Source: an uncultured Pelagibacteraceae bacterium
GTDB taxonomy: Bacteria > Pseudomonadota > Alphaproteobacteria > Pelagibacterales > Pelagibacteraceae
Assembly: GCA_902558585.1 (NCBI GenBank)
Contig: CACEEO010000011.1
Span: forward strand, 1 to 34,085
DNA: 34,085 nt
Reading direction: 5' to 3'
Positions 18,751 through 27,987 of the stretch are shown in pieces (position 1 is the stretch's first letter; every line of letters starts with the position of its first letter). The notes under the pieces were generated by a model. It saw only the letters and a program-made list of their open reading frames with translations, had not been told where the DNA came from and did not search any database. The translations under genes were made by a program, and so were the position numbers.

Positions 18751-21525
18751 TTAATGCAACATACCCCAATTATCTCCAACATTAATATCAACTGTTAAAG
18801 GAGTTGAAAAAGAATGATAATCACTCTGAGCAACACTGGTCATTTCTTTCTCAATTAATTTAATCATTACTTTTTCATCTTTTTTTGGAATTTCAAAAAT
18901 TAATTCATCATGAATTTGCAAGAGCATTTTTGAATTAAAATTTTTTTCCTCTGATAATTTCTTATCTAATCTTATCATAGCTAATCTCATTACTTCAGAA
19001 GCAGAACCTTGAATGGGAGCATTAATTGCAGCACGTTCTTGAAAATTTCTGACATTAAAGTTTTTATCATTTATTCCATTAAAGTGAGATCTTCGTCCAA
19101 AAATATTGTTAACATATCCACTTTTCCTACAAAATTTAATTGTATTATCCATATAAACTTTAATTTCTGGAAACTTAGCAAAATATGAATTCAAAAATTC
19201 CTCTGCTTCATAATTAGAAACATTTATTTGCTTAGCTAATCCATATTGCGAAATTCCATAAATAATTCCAAAATTAATAGCCTTAGCCTTTCGTCTGTGA
19301 TCTTGATTAACTTTTTTGATATCAATATTAAATATTTGGCTAGCTGTTAAAGAGTGAATATCTTCTTTATTTTTAAAAGCTTTTTTCAGTTCTTTTACAT
19401 CTGCCAGATCTGCCAAAATTCTCATCTCAATTTGATTGTAATCTGCAGAAATTAATAGGTGCCCTTTTTTTGCAGTGAAAGCTTTTCTTATATCTTTTCC
19501 ATCTTCTGATTTAATTGGTATGTTTTGTAAGTTGGGATCACTAGATGCTAGTCTCCCAGTCGTTGTAGCGGCTAGCAAAAACGAAGTATGAACTCTTTTT
19601 GTATTTGGGTTTAAATGTTCGGGTAAAGCATCTGAATAAGTATTTTTTAATTTTGAAACTTGTCTCCAGTCTAAAATTAATTTTGGAAACTCGTGACCTT
19701 TAAAAGCTAAATCTTCTAACACACTTGCACTTGTTGCAAAACTTCCTTTTTTTGTTTTCTTTAATCCAGCTATTTTCAAGTCATTATAAATTATTTCACC
19801 TAATTGTTTTGGGGATGCAATATTGAACTCTTTTTTAGAAATTTTAAATACTTCTTTTTCAAGTTTTTTGATTTTTTTTTCAAATTTAGATGAAAGAGAT
19901 TTTAAAAACTTACTATCAATTTCAACCCCCTCTATTTCCATAAATGCGAGAATTTTAATTAATGGCTTTTCAAAAATTTCATAAATATTTATCATTTTTT
20001 CTAATTTTAAATTTTTAATAAATTTCTTGTATAATCTAAAAGTAACATCAGCATCTTCAGCGGCGTAATCTTTTGCTTTATCTAATTCTACTTCGCTAAA
20101 ATTAATCTCTTTCTTTCCTGTTCCAACCATCTCTTTAAAAGAAATAGTTTTATGCCCTAAATGAATTTCTGATAAAGTATCCATTTTATGTCTATTTTTT
20201 CCTGCATCTAAGACATAAGACATCAGCATTGTATCTTCCATTGATGAAAGCGTTATTCCACACTTATAAAGTACGATAAAATCAAATTTTATATTTTGAC
20301 CTATTTTTTTTATACTAGGATCTTCTAATATTTTTTTTAATTTTTTAATTACTGAATCTTTTTTAAGACACTTGGGTGACTTGTGACCAACTGGTATGTA
20401 ACATGCTTTTCCAATTTTAGAACAGAGAGAAATACCCACTAAATCTGCTTGGTGAGGATCTAATGAGGTTGTTTCCGTATCAACAGCAACTTCACCAACT
20501 TCTTCTGCCTCCTCTATCCATTTATCAATTTCATCTAAACTACTAATTAAATGATAATTTTTATTATTAATCGTTTGTTGTTTTTCTATATTTTGAGTTT
20601 CAATCTTATTAATTTCTAGTTCAGGTTCTCCATAAGTAGAAATTGCAGAACTTAACAACCTGTTAAATTCCATTTCTCTTAAAAATTTATATAATTTACC
20701 TTTATCTATATTTTGCAGTTTAAATTCACTTAACTCTCTATTAACAGGAGAGTTATGATCTAGTGTCACAAGTTTTTTACTTATTAATGCTTTATCCTTA
20801 TTTTCTATTAATGTTTCTCTTCTTTTATTTTGCTTAATCTCATTAGCAGATTTAAGTAAATTTTCTAAAGTGCCATATTTGTTAATTAGCTCTGCAGCTG
20901 TCTTAACACCTATACCTGGAACACCAGGAACATTATCACTACTATCTCCTGCTAAAGATTGCACATCAATAACTTTTGAAGCATCTACTCCAAATTTTTT
21001 TAAGACATCATCGTCAGTTATAAATTTGTTTTTCATGGGGTCAAAAATTCGAACCCCTTTTTTGTAGAGCTGCATTAAATCTTTATCTGATGAGACAATT
21101 GTAACTTTTGCACCTTTTTTAAGGATTTGATCAACATATGTAGCTATTAAATCATCTGCTTCATAATTAGGAAGATCCACAGACGGTAAATTGAATGCTA
21201 GTACTGATTTTCTTATATACTCAAATTGAGGAGCCAAATCATCAGGCGCCTCTGCCCTATTAGCTTTGTAATCACTATAAATTTCATTTCTGAAAGTTTT
21301 TCTTGCTGAGTCAAATATTACTGCAAAATGTGTTGGTTTTTGCAAGTTTTGATCAGATTTTGAGTCCTCTAATAATTTAAATAACATACTGCAAAAACCA
21401 CTTACAGCACCTGTTGGAAGTCCATCACTTTTTCTAGTCAATGGAGGCAAAGCATAATAAGCTCTAAAAATATAACCAGAGCCATCAATCAAATAAAAAT
21501 GATCTGTTTTTTGAATTTTATTCAT
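18751..21525 (-). CDS. polA: DNA polymerase I
   Basis: 5' nuclease, 3'-5' exonuclease (VAVDTETTSLDP) and polymerase domains (SADYNQIEMRILADL; RRKAKAINFGIIYGIS; LLQIHDELIFE). Confidence 0.97.
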   Translation of the reverse strand: MNKIQKTDHFYLIDGSGYIFRAYYALPPLTRKSDGLPTGAVSGFCSMLFKLLEDSKSDQNLQKPTHFAVIFDSARKTFRNEIYSDYKANRAEAPDDLAPQFEYIRKSVLAFNLPSVDLPNYEADDLIATYVDQILKKGAKVTIVSSDKDLMQLYKKGVRIFDPMKNKFITDDDVLKKFGVDASKVIDVQSLAGDSSDNVPGVPGIGVKTAAELINKYGTLENLLKSANEIKQNKRRETLIENKDKALISKKLVTLDHNSPVNRELSEFKLQNIDKGKLYKFLREMEFNRLLSSAISTYGEPELEINKIETQNIEKQQTINNKNYHLISSLDEIDKWIEEAEEVGEVAVDTETTSLDPHQADLVGISLCSKIGKACYIPVGHKSPKCLKKDSVIKKLKKILEDPSIKKIGQNIKFDFIVLYKCGITLSSMEDTMLMSYVLDAGKNRHKMDTLSEIHLGHKTISFKEMVGTGKKEINFSEVELDKAKDYAAEDADVTFRLYKKFIKNLKLEKMINIYEIFEKPLIKILAFMEIEGVEIDSKFLKSLSSKFEKKIKKLEKEVFKISKKEFNIASPKQLGEIIYNDLKIAGLKKTKKGSFATSASVLEDLAFKGHEFPKLILDWRQVSKLKNTYSDALPEHLNPNTKRVHTSFLLAATTTGRLASSDPNLQNIPIKSEDGKDIRKAFTAKKGHLLISADYNQIEMRILADLADVKELKKAFKNKEDIHSLTASQIFNIDIKKVNQDHRRKAKAINFGIIYGISQYGLAKQINVSNYEAEEFLNSYFAKFPEIKVYMDNTIKFCRKSGYVNNIFGRRSHFNGINDKNFNVRNFQERAAINAPIQGSASEVMRLAMIRLDKKLSEEKNFNSKMLLQIHDELIFEIPKKDEKVMIKLIEKEMTSVAQSDYHSFSTPLTVDINVGDNWGMLH

Positions 21526-21639
21526 GAAGTAAAATTAAATATTATAATGATAACATATTCTGTATATAAAAAAATTTACTTTAAATTATTATAACAATTA
21601 TAAGTAGATTATTTTTTATATTTTGAGTATTATTTAACA

Positions 21640-22191
21640 ATGGAATTAACAAAAAATCTCACGCAAGCTAAACTATTTAAATCTCTGGTTGTTATTGTTC
21701 TTGGTTCAATAGCATTAACTATATCAGCAAAGATCAAAATTCCTTTCTATCCGGTTCCTATGACTATGCAAACATTTGTTGTATTGTTTTTAGGAATAAG
21801 TTTAGGGCATAAAATTGCACTAGCTACAATTAGTCTATATTTAATTGAAGGAATAGCAGGACTTCCTGTATTTTCAAATTCTCCTGAAAAAGGTGTTGGT
21901 TTAGTTTACTTTACAGGACCAACTATGGGTTACTTAATTGGTTTTTTAACAGCTTGTTACTTAGCTTCTAAAATAAAGATTGATGATAATTTTTTTGTTG
22001 TTTTATTTAAATTAATTATCGCAACTTCAACAATCTATATTTTGGGCCTAAGCTGGCTTGGAACATTGATTGGATGGGATAAGCCAATATTTGCTTTAGG
22101 TGCAAAACCATTTCTATTAGCTGAAATTTTTAAAATTATGCTTTTAGCTCTTTTGACTAGGCAAATAATTAGAATTAAAAAATTTATCTAG
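21640..22191 (+). CDS. bioY: BioY family biotin transporter substrate-binding subunit
   Basis: KIKIPFYPVPMTMQTFVVLFLGISLG...YLIEGIAGLPVFS...GPTMGYLIGF. Confidence 0.93.
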   Translation: MELTKNLTQAKLFKSLVVIVLGSIALTISAKIKIPFYPVPMTMQTFVVLFLGISLGHKIALATISLYLIEGIAGLPVFSNSPEKGVGLVYFTGPTMGYLIGFLTACYLASKIKIDDNFFVVLFKLIIATSTIYILGLSWLGTLIGWDKPIFALGAKPFLLAEIFKIMLLALLTRQIIRIKKFI

Positions 22192-22747
22192 GCGATCTTT
22201 TAGAAAGAATTCTTTGAAGAGTCCTTCTGTGCATTTTAAGTCTTCTGGCTGTTTCTGAAACATTCCTATTACATAACTCGAAAACTCTATGTATATGTTC
22301 CCACTTAACTCTGTCAGCCGACATGGGGTTTTCTGGTGGGGCTGCTTTTTTTGAAGGATCTGCCAATAATGCTTTCTCTACATCTTCAGCATCAGCAGGT
22401 TTAGCTAAATAATCTATAGCACCTTCTTTGATAGCAGCAACTGCCGTTGGAATATTTCCATAACCAGTTAACATGATAATCCTGCTATCACTATTTGAAG
22501 ACTGAATTTCTTTTACAACCTCAAGTCCATTACCGTCTGCAAGCCTTAAGTCTACAACCGCAAAACCAGGTTTTTTAGTTTTTACAGATTCAACTCCCTT
22601 TTGCACACTCTCAGCTTGAAAAACCTCAAATCCTTTTTTTTCCATCGCTCTTGCTAAACGCTCACGGAAAGGATTATCATCATCCACAATTAATAATGAC
22701 TTATTCTCAAAATCACTAAGATTCTGTAGTTTTGCTTCTTCTTTCAT
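22184..22747 (-). CDS. regA: RegA/ActR/PrrA-family redox response regulator
   Basis: Receiver domain (SLLIVDDDNPFRERLARAMEKKGFEVF) and Fis-type HTH (NVSETARRLKMHRRTLQRILSKRSPR). ATG at 22747 preferred; track start 22771 is TTG. Confidence 0.88.
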   Translation of the reverse strand: MKEEAKLQNLSDFENKSLLIVDDDNPFRERLARAMEKKGFEVFQAESVQKGVESVKTKKPGFAVVDLRLADGNGLEVVKEIQSSNSDSRIIMLTGYGNIPTAVAAIKEGAIDYLAKPADAEDVEKALLADPSKKAAPPENPMSADRVKWEHIHRVFELCNRNVSETARRLKMHRRTLQRILSKRSPR

Positions 22748-22764
22748 GACCCTTATATGGGGTC
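22748..22764. promoter_or_regulatory. Perfect 5-bp inverted repeat GACCC-TTATATG-GGGTC abutting the regA start codon
   Basis: Direct reading of the sequence; function unknown. Confidence 0.35.
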
Positions 22765-22859
22765 TCTGCAAGATATTACAATATATGAATTTTACGCATT
22801 TCTGGCTTGAATTATTTGCTTTACTTTAGTGCTGTTTACTTTATATGCCAAAAAATATT

Positions 22860-22888
22860 AAAGTTTTTTTTAAAAAGACTTTTTTTTA
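22860..22888 (+). promoter_or_regulatory. Terminator-like hairpin in the ODC-operon leader (AAAGTTTTT...AAAAAgACTTT then a T run)
   Basis: Arms AAAGT/ACTTT extended by T/A pairing with one bulged G, followed by consecutive Ts, about 30 nt upstream of the ODC start. Confidence 0.35.
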
Positions 22889-22914
22889 TTAAATTTTTTT
22901 TGGAGGCATTTAAA

Positions 22915-24099
22915 ATGCAAAAATTTAAATCAGTTGAAGAATTAGTTAATCAGCTGAAACCTGAAAAACCAGTTTACTGTATTAGAAAGAGTTCCATTAA
23001 ATCTGCTGTTAAATTTTTCCTAAACAAATTTCCAGGTAAAGTTTTATATGCAGTTAAAACTAATCCACACCCTGAGGTAATCAAAACAATCATAGAAAGT
23101 GGTGTTGAGCAATTTGATGTTGCTTCAATTGAGGAAATTAAAAATATTAGAACTTTTAGCAATACAGCTAAATGCTCTTTTATGCATACTGTTAAAAGCA
23201 GAGAAAGTATAAAAGAAGCATATTTTAATTATGGTGTAAAAACTTTTTCATTAGATACTAAAGATGAACTGATTAAAATAATTGAAAGTACAAATAATGC
23301 TAAAGATTTAGAGTTATTTGTAAGAGTAGCTGTTTCAAATGAACATGCAGAAATTGATTTATCAAAAAAATTTGGTGCTTTAACATCAGAAGCAATTGGT
23401 TTGTTAAGACTTGTAAAACAACATGCTAAAAAGATTGGTTTAAGTTTTCATGTTGGTTCACAATGTATGCATCCAATTTCTTATTCAAAAGGAATTAGTG
23501 AAATTGGAAATATAATTAAAAAGACAAAAATTATTCCAGATTACATTAATGTAGGTGGAGGTTTCCCTACAATCTATCCTGACTTAATTCCGCAATCTTT
23601 AGGTAGTTATTTTAATGAAATAAATAAGAGTTTAGAAAACTTAAAGCTTGAAAAACTTCCTGAAATTATTTGTGAGCCTGGCAGAGCTATAGTTGCTGAA
23701 AGTGGTTCAACAGTTGTAAGAGTTAATTTAAGGAAAAAACAAAAGCTTTATATTAATGATGGTACCTATGGTACTCTTTTTGATGCTGGTACACCAAACA
23801 TTGTATTCCCATCTAGAATGATTAAAGAAAATTCTAATAAAATAATTTCAAAAAAATTAACTGCTTTTGATTTCTTTGGACCTACATGTGATAGCATGGA
23901 TTATATGAAAGGTCCTTTTTTGCTTCCAAATAATATTAAAGAAAATGATTATATTGAACTTGGTCAACTTGGGGCATACGGATTAACATTTAGAACTCAG
24001 TTTAATGGTTATTACTCAAATGAAATTTACGAAGTTGAAGATAATCCAATAATGACAATGTATGATAAAGACATTAACAAAGCTAACATGGTAGCTTAA
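22915..24099 (+). CDS. Ornithine (or lysine/ornithine) decarboxylase, alanine-racemase fold PLP family
   Basis: VLYAVKTNPHPEVI (PLP Lys), SFHVGSQC, NVGGGFPTIYPD, EPGRAIVAESG, FFGPTCDSMD. ATG at 22915 has TTGGAGGC upstream; the track extends to 22807 in a low-complexity leader. Confidence 0.88.
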   Translation: MQKFKSVEELVNQLKPEKPVYCIRKSSIKSAVKFFLNKFPGKVLYAVKTNPHPEVIKTIIESGVEQFDVASIEEIKNIRTFSNTAKCSFMHTVKSRESIKEAYFNYGVKTFSLDTKDELIKIIESTNNAKDLELFVRVAVSNEHAEIDLSKKFGALTSEAIGLLRLVKQHAKKIGLSFHVGSQCMHPISYSKGISEIGNIIKKTKIIPDYINVGGGFPTIYPDLIPQSLGSYFNEINKSLENLKLEKLPEIICEPGRAIVAESGSTVVRVNLRKKQKLYINDGTYGTLFDAGTPNIVFPSRMIKENSNKIISKKLTAFDFFGPTCDSMDYMKGPFLLPNNIKENDYIELGQLGAYGLTFRTQFNGYYSNEIYEVEDNPIMTMYDKDINKANMVA

Positions 24100-25142
24100 T
24101 GTCTAATCAAAAAAATCCAGGTCATAACAGTAAAAGAGATTTCTTAAAAGATCCTGTTGAGCATATCGATATAACTTCTTTTGATAGTAGAAAAATTATA
24201 TCCTCAATGGAAAAAATGTCCTTTGTTTCTAGAGAAACAGCAAATGCAGCTAATATTTATAACGAGATGCTTAAAGATAAAGATTGTACAATTTTCCTTA
24301 CTCTAGCAGGCTCTACCTCGGCAGCTGGATGTATGAATATTTATAAAGATTTAGTTAAATATAATATGGTAGATGCAATCGTTGCAACAGGAGCCTCCAT
24401 AGTGGATATGGATTTTTTTGAAGCTCTTGGTTTTAAACATTATCAAGGTTCACAATTTCAAGATGATACTGAGCTTAGGAATAACTATATAGATAGAATT
24501 TATGATACCTACATAGATGAAGAAGAACTTCAAATGTGTGATAAAATAATATGTGAAATCGCTAATAGCTTAGAAGCGAGAAGTTATACTTCAAGGGAGT
24601 TCATTTATGAAATGGGAAAATATTTAAAAAATAACTCAAAGAAAAAAGACTCTTTAATTGAAACCGCTTTTGACAACAATGTTCCTATCTTCTGCCCTGC
24701 TTTTACTGACTCAAGTGCAGGATTTGGGTTAGTTATGCATCAAGAACAAAATCCAAAAAAACATATGACAATAGACTCAGTTAGAGAATTTAGAGAACTA
24801 ACAGAAATTAAAATCAAATCTAAAGGTTCTGGATTATTTATGATTGGTGGTGGTGTGCCTAAGAACTTCATTCAAGATACTGTTATTTGTGCTGAACTAT
24901 TAGGAAAAGATGTCGATATGCACAAATATGCTGTTCAAATTACTGTTGCTGATAGTAGAGACGGTGCTTGTAGTAGCTCCACATTAAAAGAAGCAAGCTC
25001 GTGGGGAAAAGTAGATATTACAAAAGAACAGATGGTATTTGCAGAGGCAACTAGTGTTTTGCCATTAATTGCTAGTGATGCTTATCATAAAGGTGAGTGG
25101 AAAAATAGAACAAGAAAAAACTTTACAAAAATTTTTGGATAA
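24099..25142 (+). CDS. Deoxyhypusine synthase-like protein (probable homospermidine synthase-type activity)
   Basis: LTLAGSTSAAGCMNIYKDLVKYNMVDAIVATGASIVDMDFFEALG, FIGGGVPKNFIQD-like segment, and EASSWGKVD, which aligns with the DHS catalytic-Lys motif; TAATG overlap with the ODC gene. Confidence 0.85.
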   Translation: MSNQKNPGHNSKRDFLKDPVEHIDITSFDSRKIISSMEKMSFVSRETANAANIYNEMLKDKDCTIFLTLAGSTSAAGCMNIYKDLVKYNMVDAIVATGASIVDMDFFEALGFKHYQGSQFQDDTELRNNYIDRIYDTYIDEEELQMCDKIICEIANSLEARSYTSREFIYEMGKYLKNNSKKKDSLIETAFDNNVPIFCPAFTDSSAGFGLVMHQEQNPKKHMTIDSVREFRELTEIKIKSKGSGLFMIGGGVPKNFIQDTVICAELLGKDVDMHKYAVQITVADSRDGACSSSTLKEASSWGKVDITKEQMVFAEATSVLPLIASDAYHKGEWKNRTRKNFTKIFG

Positions 25143-25144
25143 AA

Positions 25145-26020
25145 TTGAAATATCTCTTAAATAAAAACGGATTTTTAGGAATTGATAATAAGTTTAGCTT
25201 TAAAGAAAAAGCTGTAATTGTTCCATTTGGATTAGAAAAAACTGTCAGTTATGGAGGAGGAACAAGAAATGGACCTAAAGAAATTATAAAAGCATCTCAT
25301 CAAGTTGAGCTATATGATGAAGAGCTTAACTGCGAACCTTATAAGAAAATAGGTATTAAAACTTTAAAACCATTTAAAATAGACAAAAATATTAAAAAAG
25401 CCCTCAATAAAATCTCAAAAATTAATAAAGAGATTTTAGATAAAAAACTTTTCCCAATGACTTTAGGTGGAGAACATTCAATAACCCCTGGATGTATTGT
25501 TCCTTTTACTAAAAAATATAAAAATATTTGCCTCTTACATTTTGATGCCCATGCAGATTTACGTCAAAGCTATAATGGAGAAAAATTTTCACATGCCTCA
25601 GCAATTAGAAGATGTCTGGATTATAAAAATGTTTCTTTAATTTCATTTGGGATAAGAAATATCTCAGAAAGTGAAATTCCATTTTTAAAAAATAATTCTT
25701 CAAGAATAAATATATTTTGGGCAAAAGATAAAAAAAAATGGAATTTGTCTAAATTTAAAAAACTAATTAAAAATAAAACTGTTTATATTACATTTGATGT
25801 AGACGGACTTGATTCAAGCATTATGCCTGCAACTGGTACACCTGAACCAGGAGGACTTTTGTGGGATGAAACATTGGATATAATAAGAATTGCAGCTAAA
25901 AACTCGAAAATTGTTGGTGCAGATATTAATGAACTATCTCCGATTAAAGGATTTAATTCGTATAATTTTCTTGTTGCAAAATTAGCTTATAAAATTTTGT
26001 CTTATAAATTTTTATATTAA
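25145..26020 (+). CDS. Agmatinase/arginase family ureohydrolase (TTG start)
   Basis: Metal-ligand motifs TLGGEHSITPG, HFDAHADLR, ITFDVDGLDSS; PATGTPEPGG. Confidence 0.9.
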   Translation: MKYLLNKNGFLGIDNKFSFKEKAVIVPFGLEKTVSYGGGTRNGPKEIIKASHQVELYDEELNCEPYKKIGIKTLKPFKIDKNIKKALNKISKINKEILDKKLFPMTLGGEHSITPGCIVPFTKKYKNICLLHFDAHADLRQSYNGEKFSHASAIRRCLDYKNVSLISFGIRNISESEIPFLKNNSSRINIFWAKDKKKWNLSKFKKLIKNKTVYITFDVDGLDSSIMPATGTPEPGGLLWDETLDIIRIAAKNSKIVGADINELSPIKGFNSYNFLVAKLAYKILSYKFLY

Positions 26021-26571
26021 ACTTTAATTGGTTTAATAATTTTCAATAACATTCTGAATGGTATCAACATTATTATAGCAACTAAAATTTTTACCGCTAA
26101 ATCTCCAAGAGATAAAGTAACCCAAGGTACCCCTGTTGCATAAAATGATATTGAGAAAAATAAAAATGTGTCGACTGTTGATCCAATCAAAGATGAAGTA
26201 AGTGGTGCAACAAACCACTCTTTTTTTCTTAATCGATCAAAAATTTGAATGTCTAACAATTGGGCGGTGATAAAAGCAACCCCTGATCCAATTGCAATTC
26301 TAACAGAGATTAAATCTGCAAAATCAGTTGAGAATATCAATGTAAATATAATTCCTATTAAAAAGCCCAAATATACAATTTGTCTTGCTAATAATTTTCC
26401 ATACGACCTATTCGCTAAATCTGTTATTAAAAAAGCTATTGGGTAACTAAAAGCTCCGTAAGTTAGAATCTCATTTAATCCAAAATAGTTTATTGGAAAC
26501 TGAACTAAATAATTAGAAGATAATACAACAACCCCCATCATTATAGACAGGGTGATAAATAATTTGTTCAT
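26017..26571 (-). CDS. Queuosine precursor transporter (YhhQ/VUT family)
   Basis: FGLNEILTYGAFSYPIAFLITDLANRSYGK...QLLDIQIFDRLRKKEWFVAPLTSSLIGSTVDTFLFFSISF, typical of the family. Confidence 0.85.
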   Translation of the reverse strand: MNKLFITLSIMMGVVVLSSNYLVQFPINYFGLNEILTYGAFSYPIAFLITDLANRSYGKLLARQIVYLGFLIGIIFTLIFSTDFADLISVRIAIGSGVAFITAQLLDIQIFDRLRKKEWFVAPLTSSLIGSTVDTFLFFSISFYATGVPWVTLSLGDLAVKILVAIIMLIPFRMLLKIIKPIKV

Positions 26572-26882
26572 TAAGCTGATTTAGCTACAGGTTTCTTTTT
26601 AAAAGGGGATTTAATTAAAACTACTTTTTTTAACTTTTTTAATCTTGGAGATAAATTTTTATTTTTTACAGTTTTTAAAAATTCATCAAAACTACCTTTT
26701 TTGTCAACTGACCTAACACCTGAATTGCTTACAGTAAGTTTTAAACTTCTTCCAGTAAGCTCACTTGTAAATTTTACTTTTTTTAGATTAGGTAAAAATC
26801 TTCTTTTAGTCTTGTTGTTAGCATGACTAACATTATGACCTTTCATAGGAATTTTACCGGTAAGTTCGCATTTTTTTGACAT
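26571..26882 (-). CDS. rpmB: 50S ribosomal protein L28
   Basis: [33 protein letters not shown]; start at 26882, not the track start 26984. Confidence 0.95.
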   Translation of the reverse strand: MSKKCELTGKIPMKGHNVSHANNKTKRRFLPNLKKVKFTSELTGRSLKLTVSNSGVRSVDKKGSFDEFLKTVKNKNLSPRLKKLKKVVLIKSPFKKKPVAKSA

Positions 26883-26934
26883 AATAACAGTGCCTATATA
26901 AGGGGAGATATTGAATGCGTCAAGTTTAATACAT

Positions 26935-27987
26935 TTAAGAAACAGTTTTATTTCCAACAATTTCTGTGAAATTTTTGACACCATCTCTTATTAGTAATTC
27001 TTTTAAGTCTTTTTTAATCATGCCAGCAATATTGGGTCCTTGAAATACCATGCCGGTATACAACTGAACATAATCTGCTCCTAATAAAAACTTATCATAA
27101 GCTGCTTTACCTGAGTCAACGCCGCCCACTCCAATTATTTTAATTTTACCTTTAATTAATTTATAGAATTTACTTATTAAAAGATTTGATTTTTTTTCAA
27201 TAGGTTTTCCAGATAAACCACCTTTTTGATGTCTCTGTATATTTTGGAGTGTTTCCCGAGATGCTTCAGATGTGTTTGAAATTATTATTGCGCTTATTTC
27301 ATTTTCTAAAAGTATTTCTGAAATTAATTCAATTTGATTTTCATTTATGTCTGGTGAAATCTTTACAGCTATAGGAATTTCAGTTTTTAATTGTTTTTTT
27401 TTCTCTGAAACAGATTTCAATAACTCTTTTAATTTATTTTCTTCATGAAAATTTCTAAGATTTTCAGTATTTGGTGAAGAAATATTAATTGTAATATAAT
27501 CTGCAACTTCAGAAAATTTTTCTAATCCAATTAGATAATCATTCAATCTATCATTAGAATCTTTGTTTGGACCTACGTTTACACCTAGTACACCTAGTTT
27601 TTTATTAGATTTTATTCTGTTTAATATTGTATCTGATCCATGGTTGTTAAAACCTAACCTATTAATTAACGCTTGATCTTCTACCAATCTAAATACTCTT
27701 GGTTTTTCATTTCCATATTGTTTTAGTGGTGTAACCGTACCTACTTCAACAAATCCAAAACCCAATTTAAATAAAGGGTTGTATACCTCTGCATTCTTAT
27801 CAAAACCTGCCGCAATACCGATGGGATTATCAAGATCTTGATTAAATAATTTGGTTTTTAAAAGGGGATCATTTTTGTTTTCATCAAATATATTTGAAAC
27901 TAAATTTAGTTTAAGAGATTGAATTGCTAAAAAATGTGCTCTTTCAGGATCTATTTTAAATATTAAAGATCTAAAATTTGAATACAT
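26935..27987 (-). CDS. pyrD: Dihydroorotate dehydrogenase (quinone)
   Basis: [66 protein letters not shown]. Confidence 0.95.
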   Translation of the reverse strand: MYSNFRSLIFKIDPERAHFLAIQSLKLNLVSNIFDENKNDPLLKTKLFNQDLDNPIGIAAGFDKNAEVYNPLFKLGFGFVEVGTVTPLKQYGNEKPRVFRLVEDQALINRLGFNNHGSDTILNRIKSNKKLGVLGVNVGPNKDSNDRLNDYLIGLEKFSEVADYITINISSPNTENLRNFHEENKLKELLKSVSEKKKQLKTEIPIAVKISPDINENQIELISEILLENEISAIIISNTSEASRETLQNIQRHQKGGLSGKPIEKKSNLLISKFYKLIKGKIKIIGVGGVDSGKAAYDKFLLGADYVQLYTGMVFQGPNIAGMIKKDLKELLIRDGVKNFTEIVGNKTVS

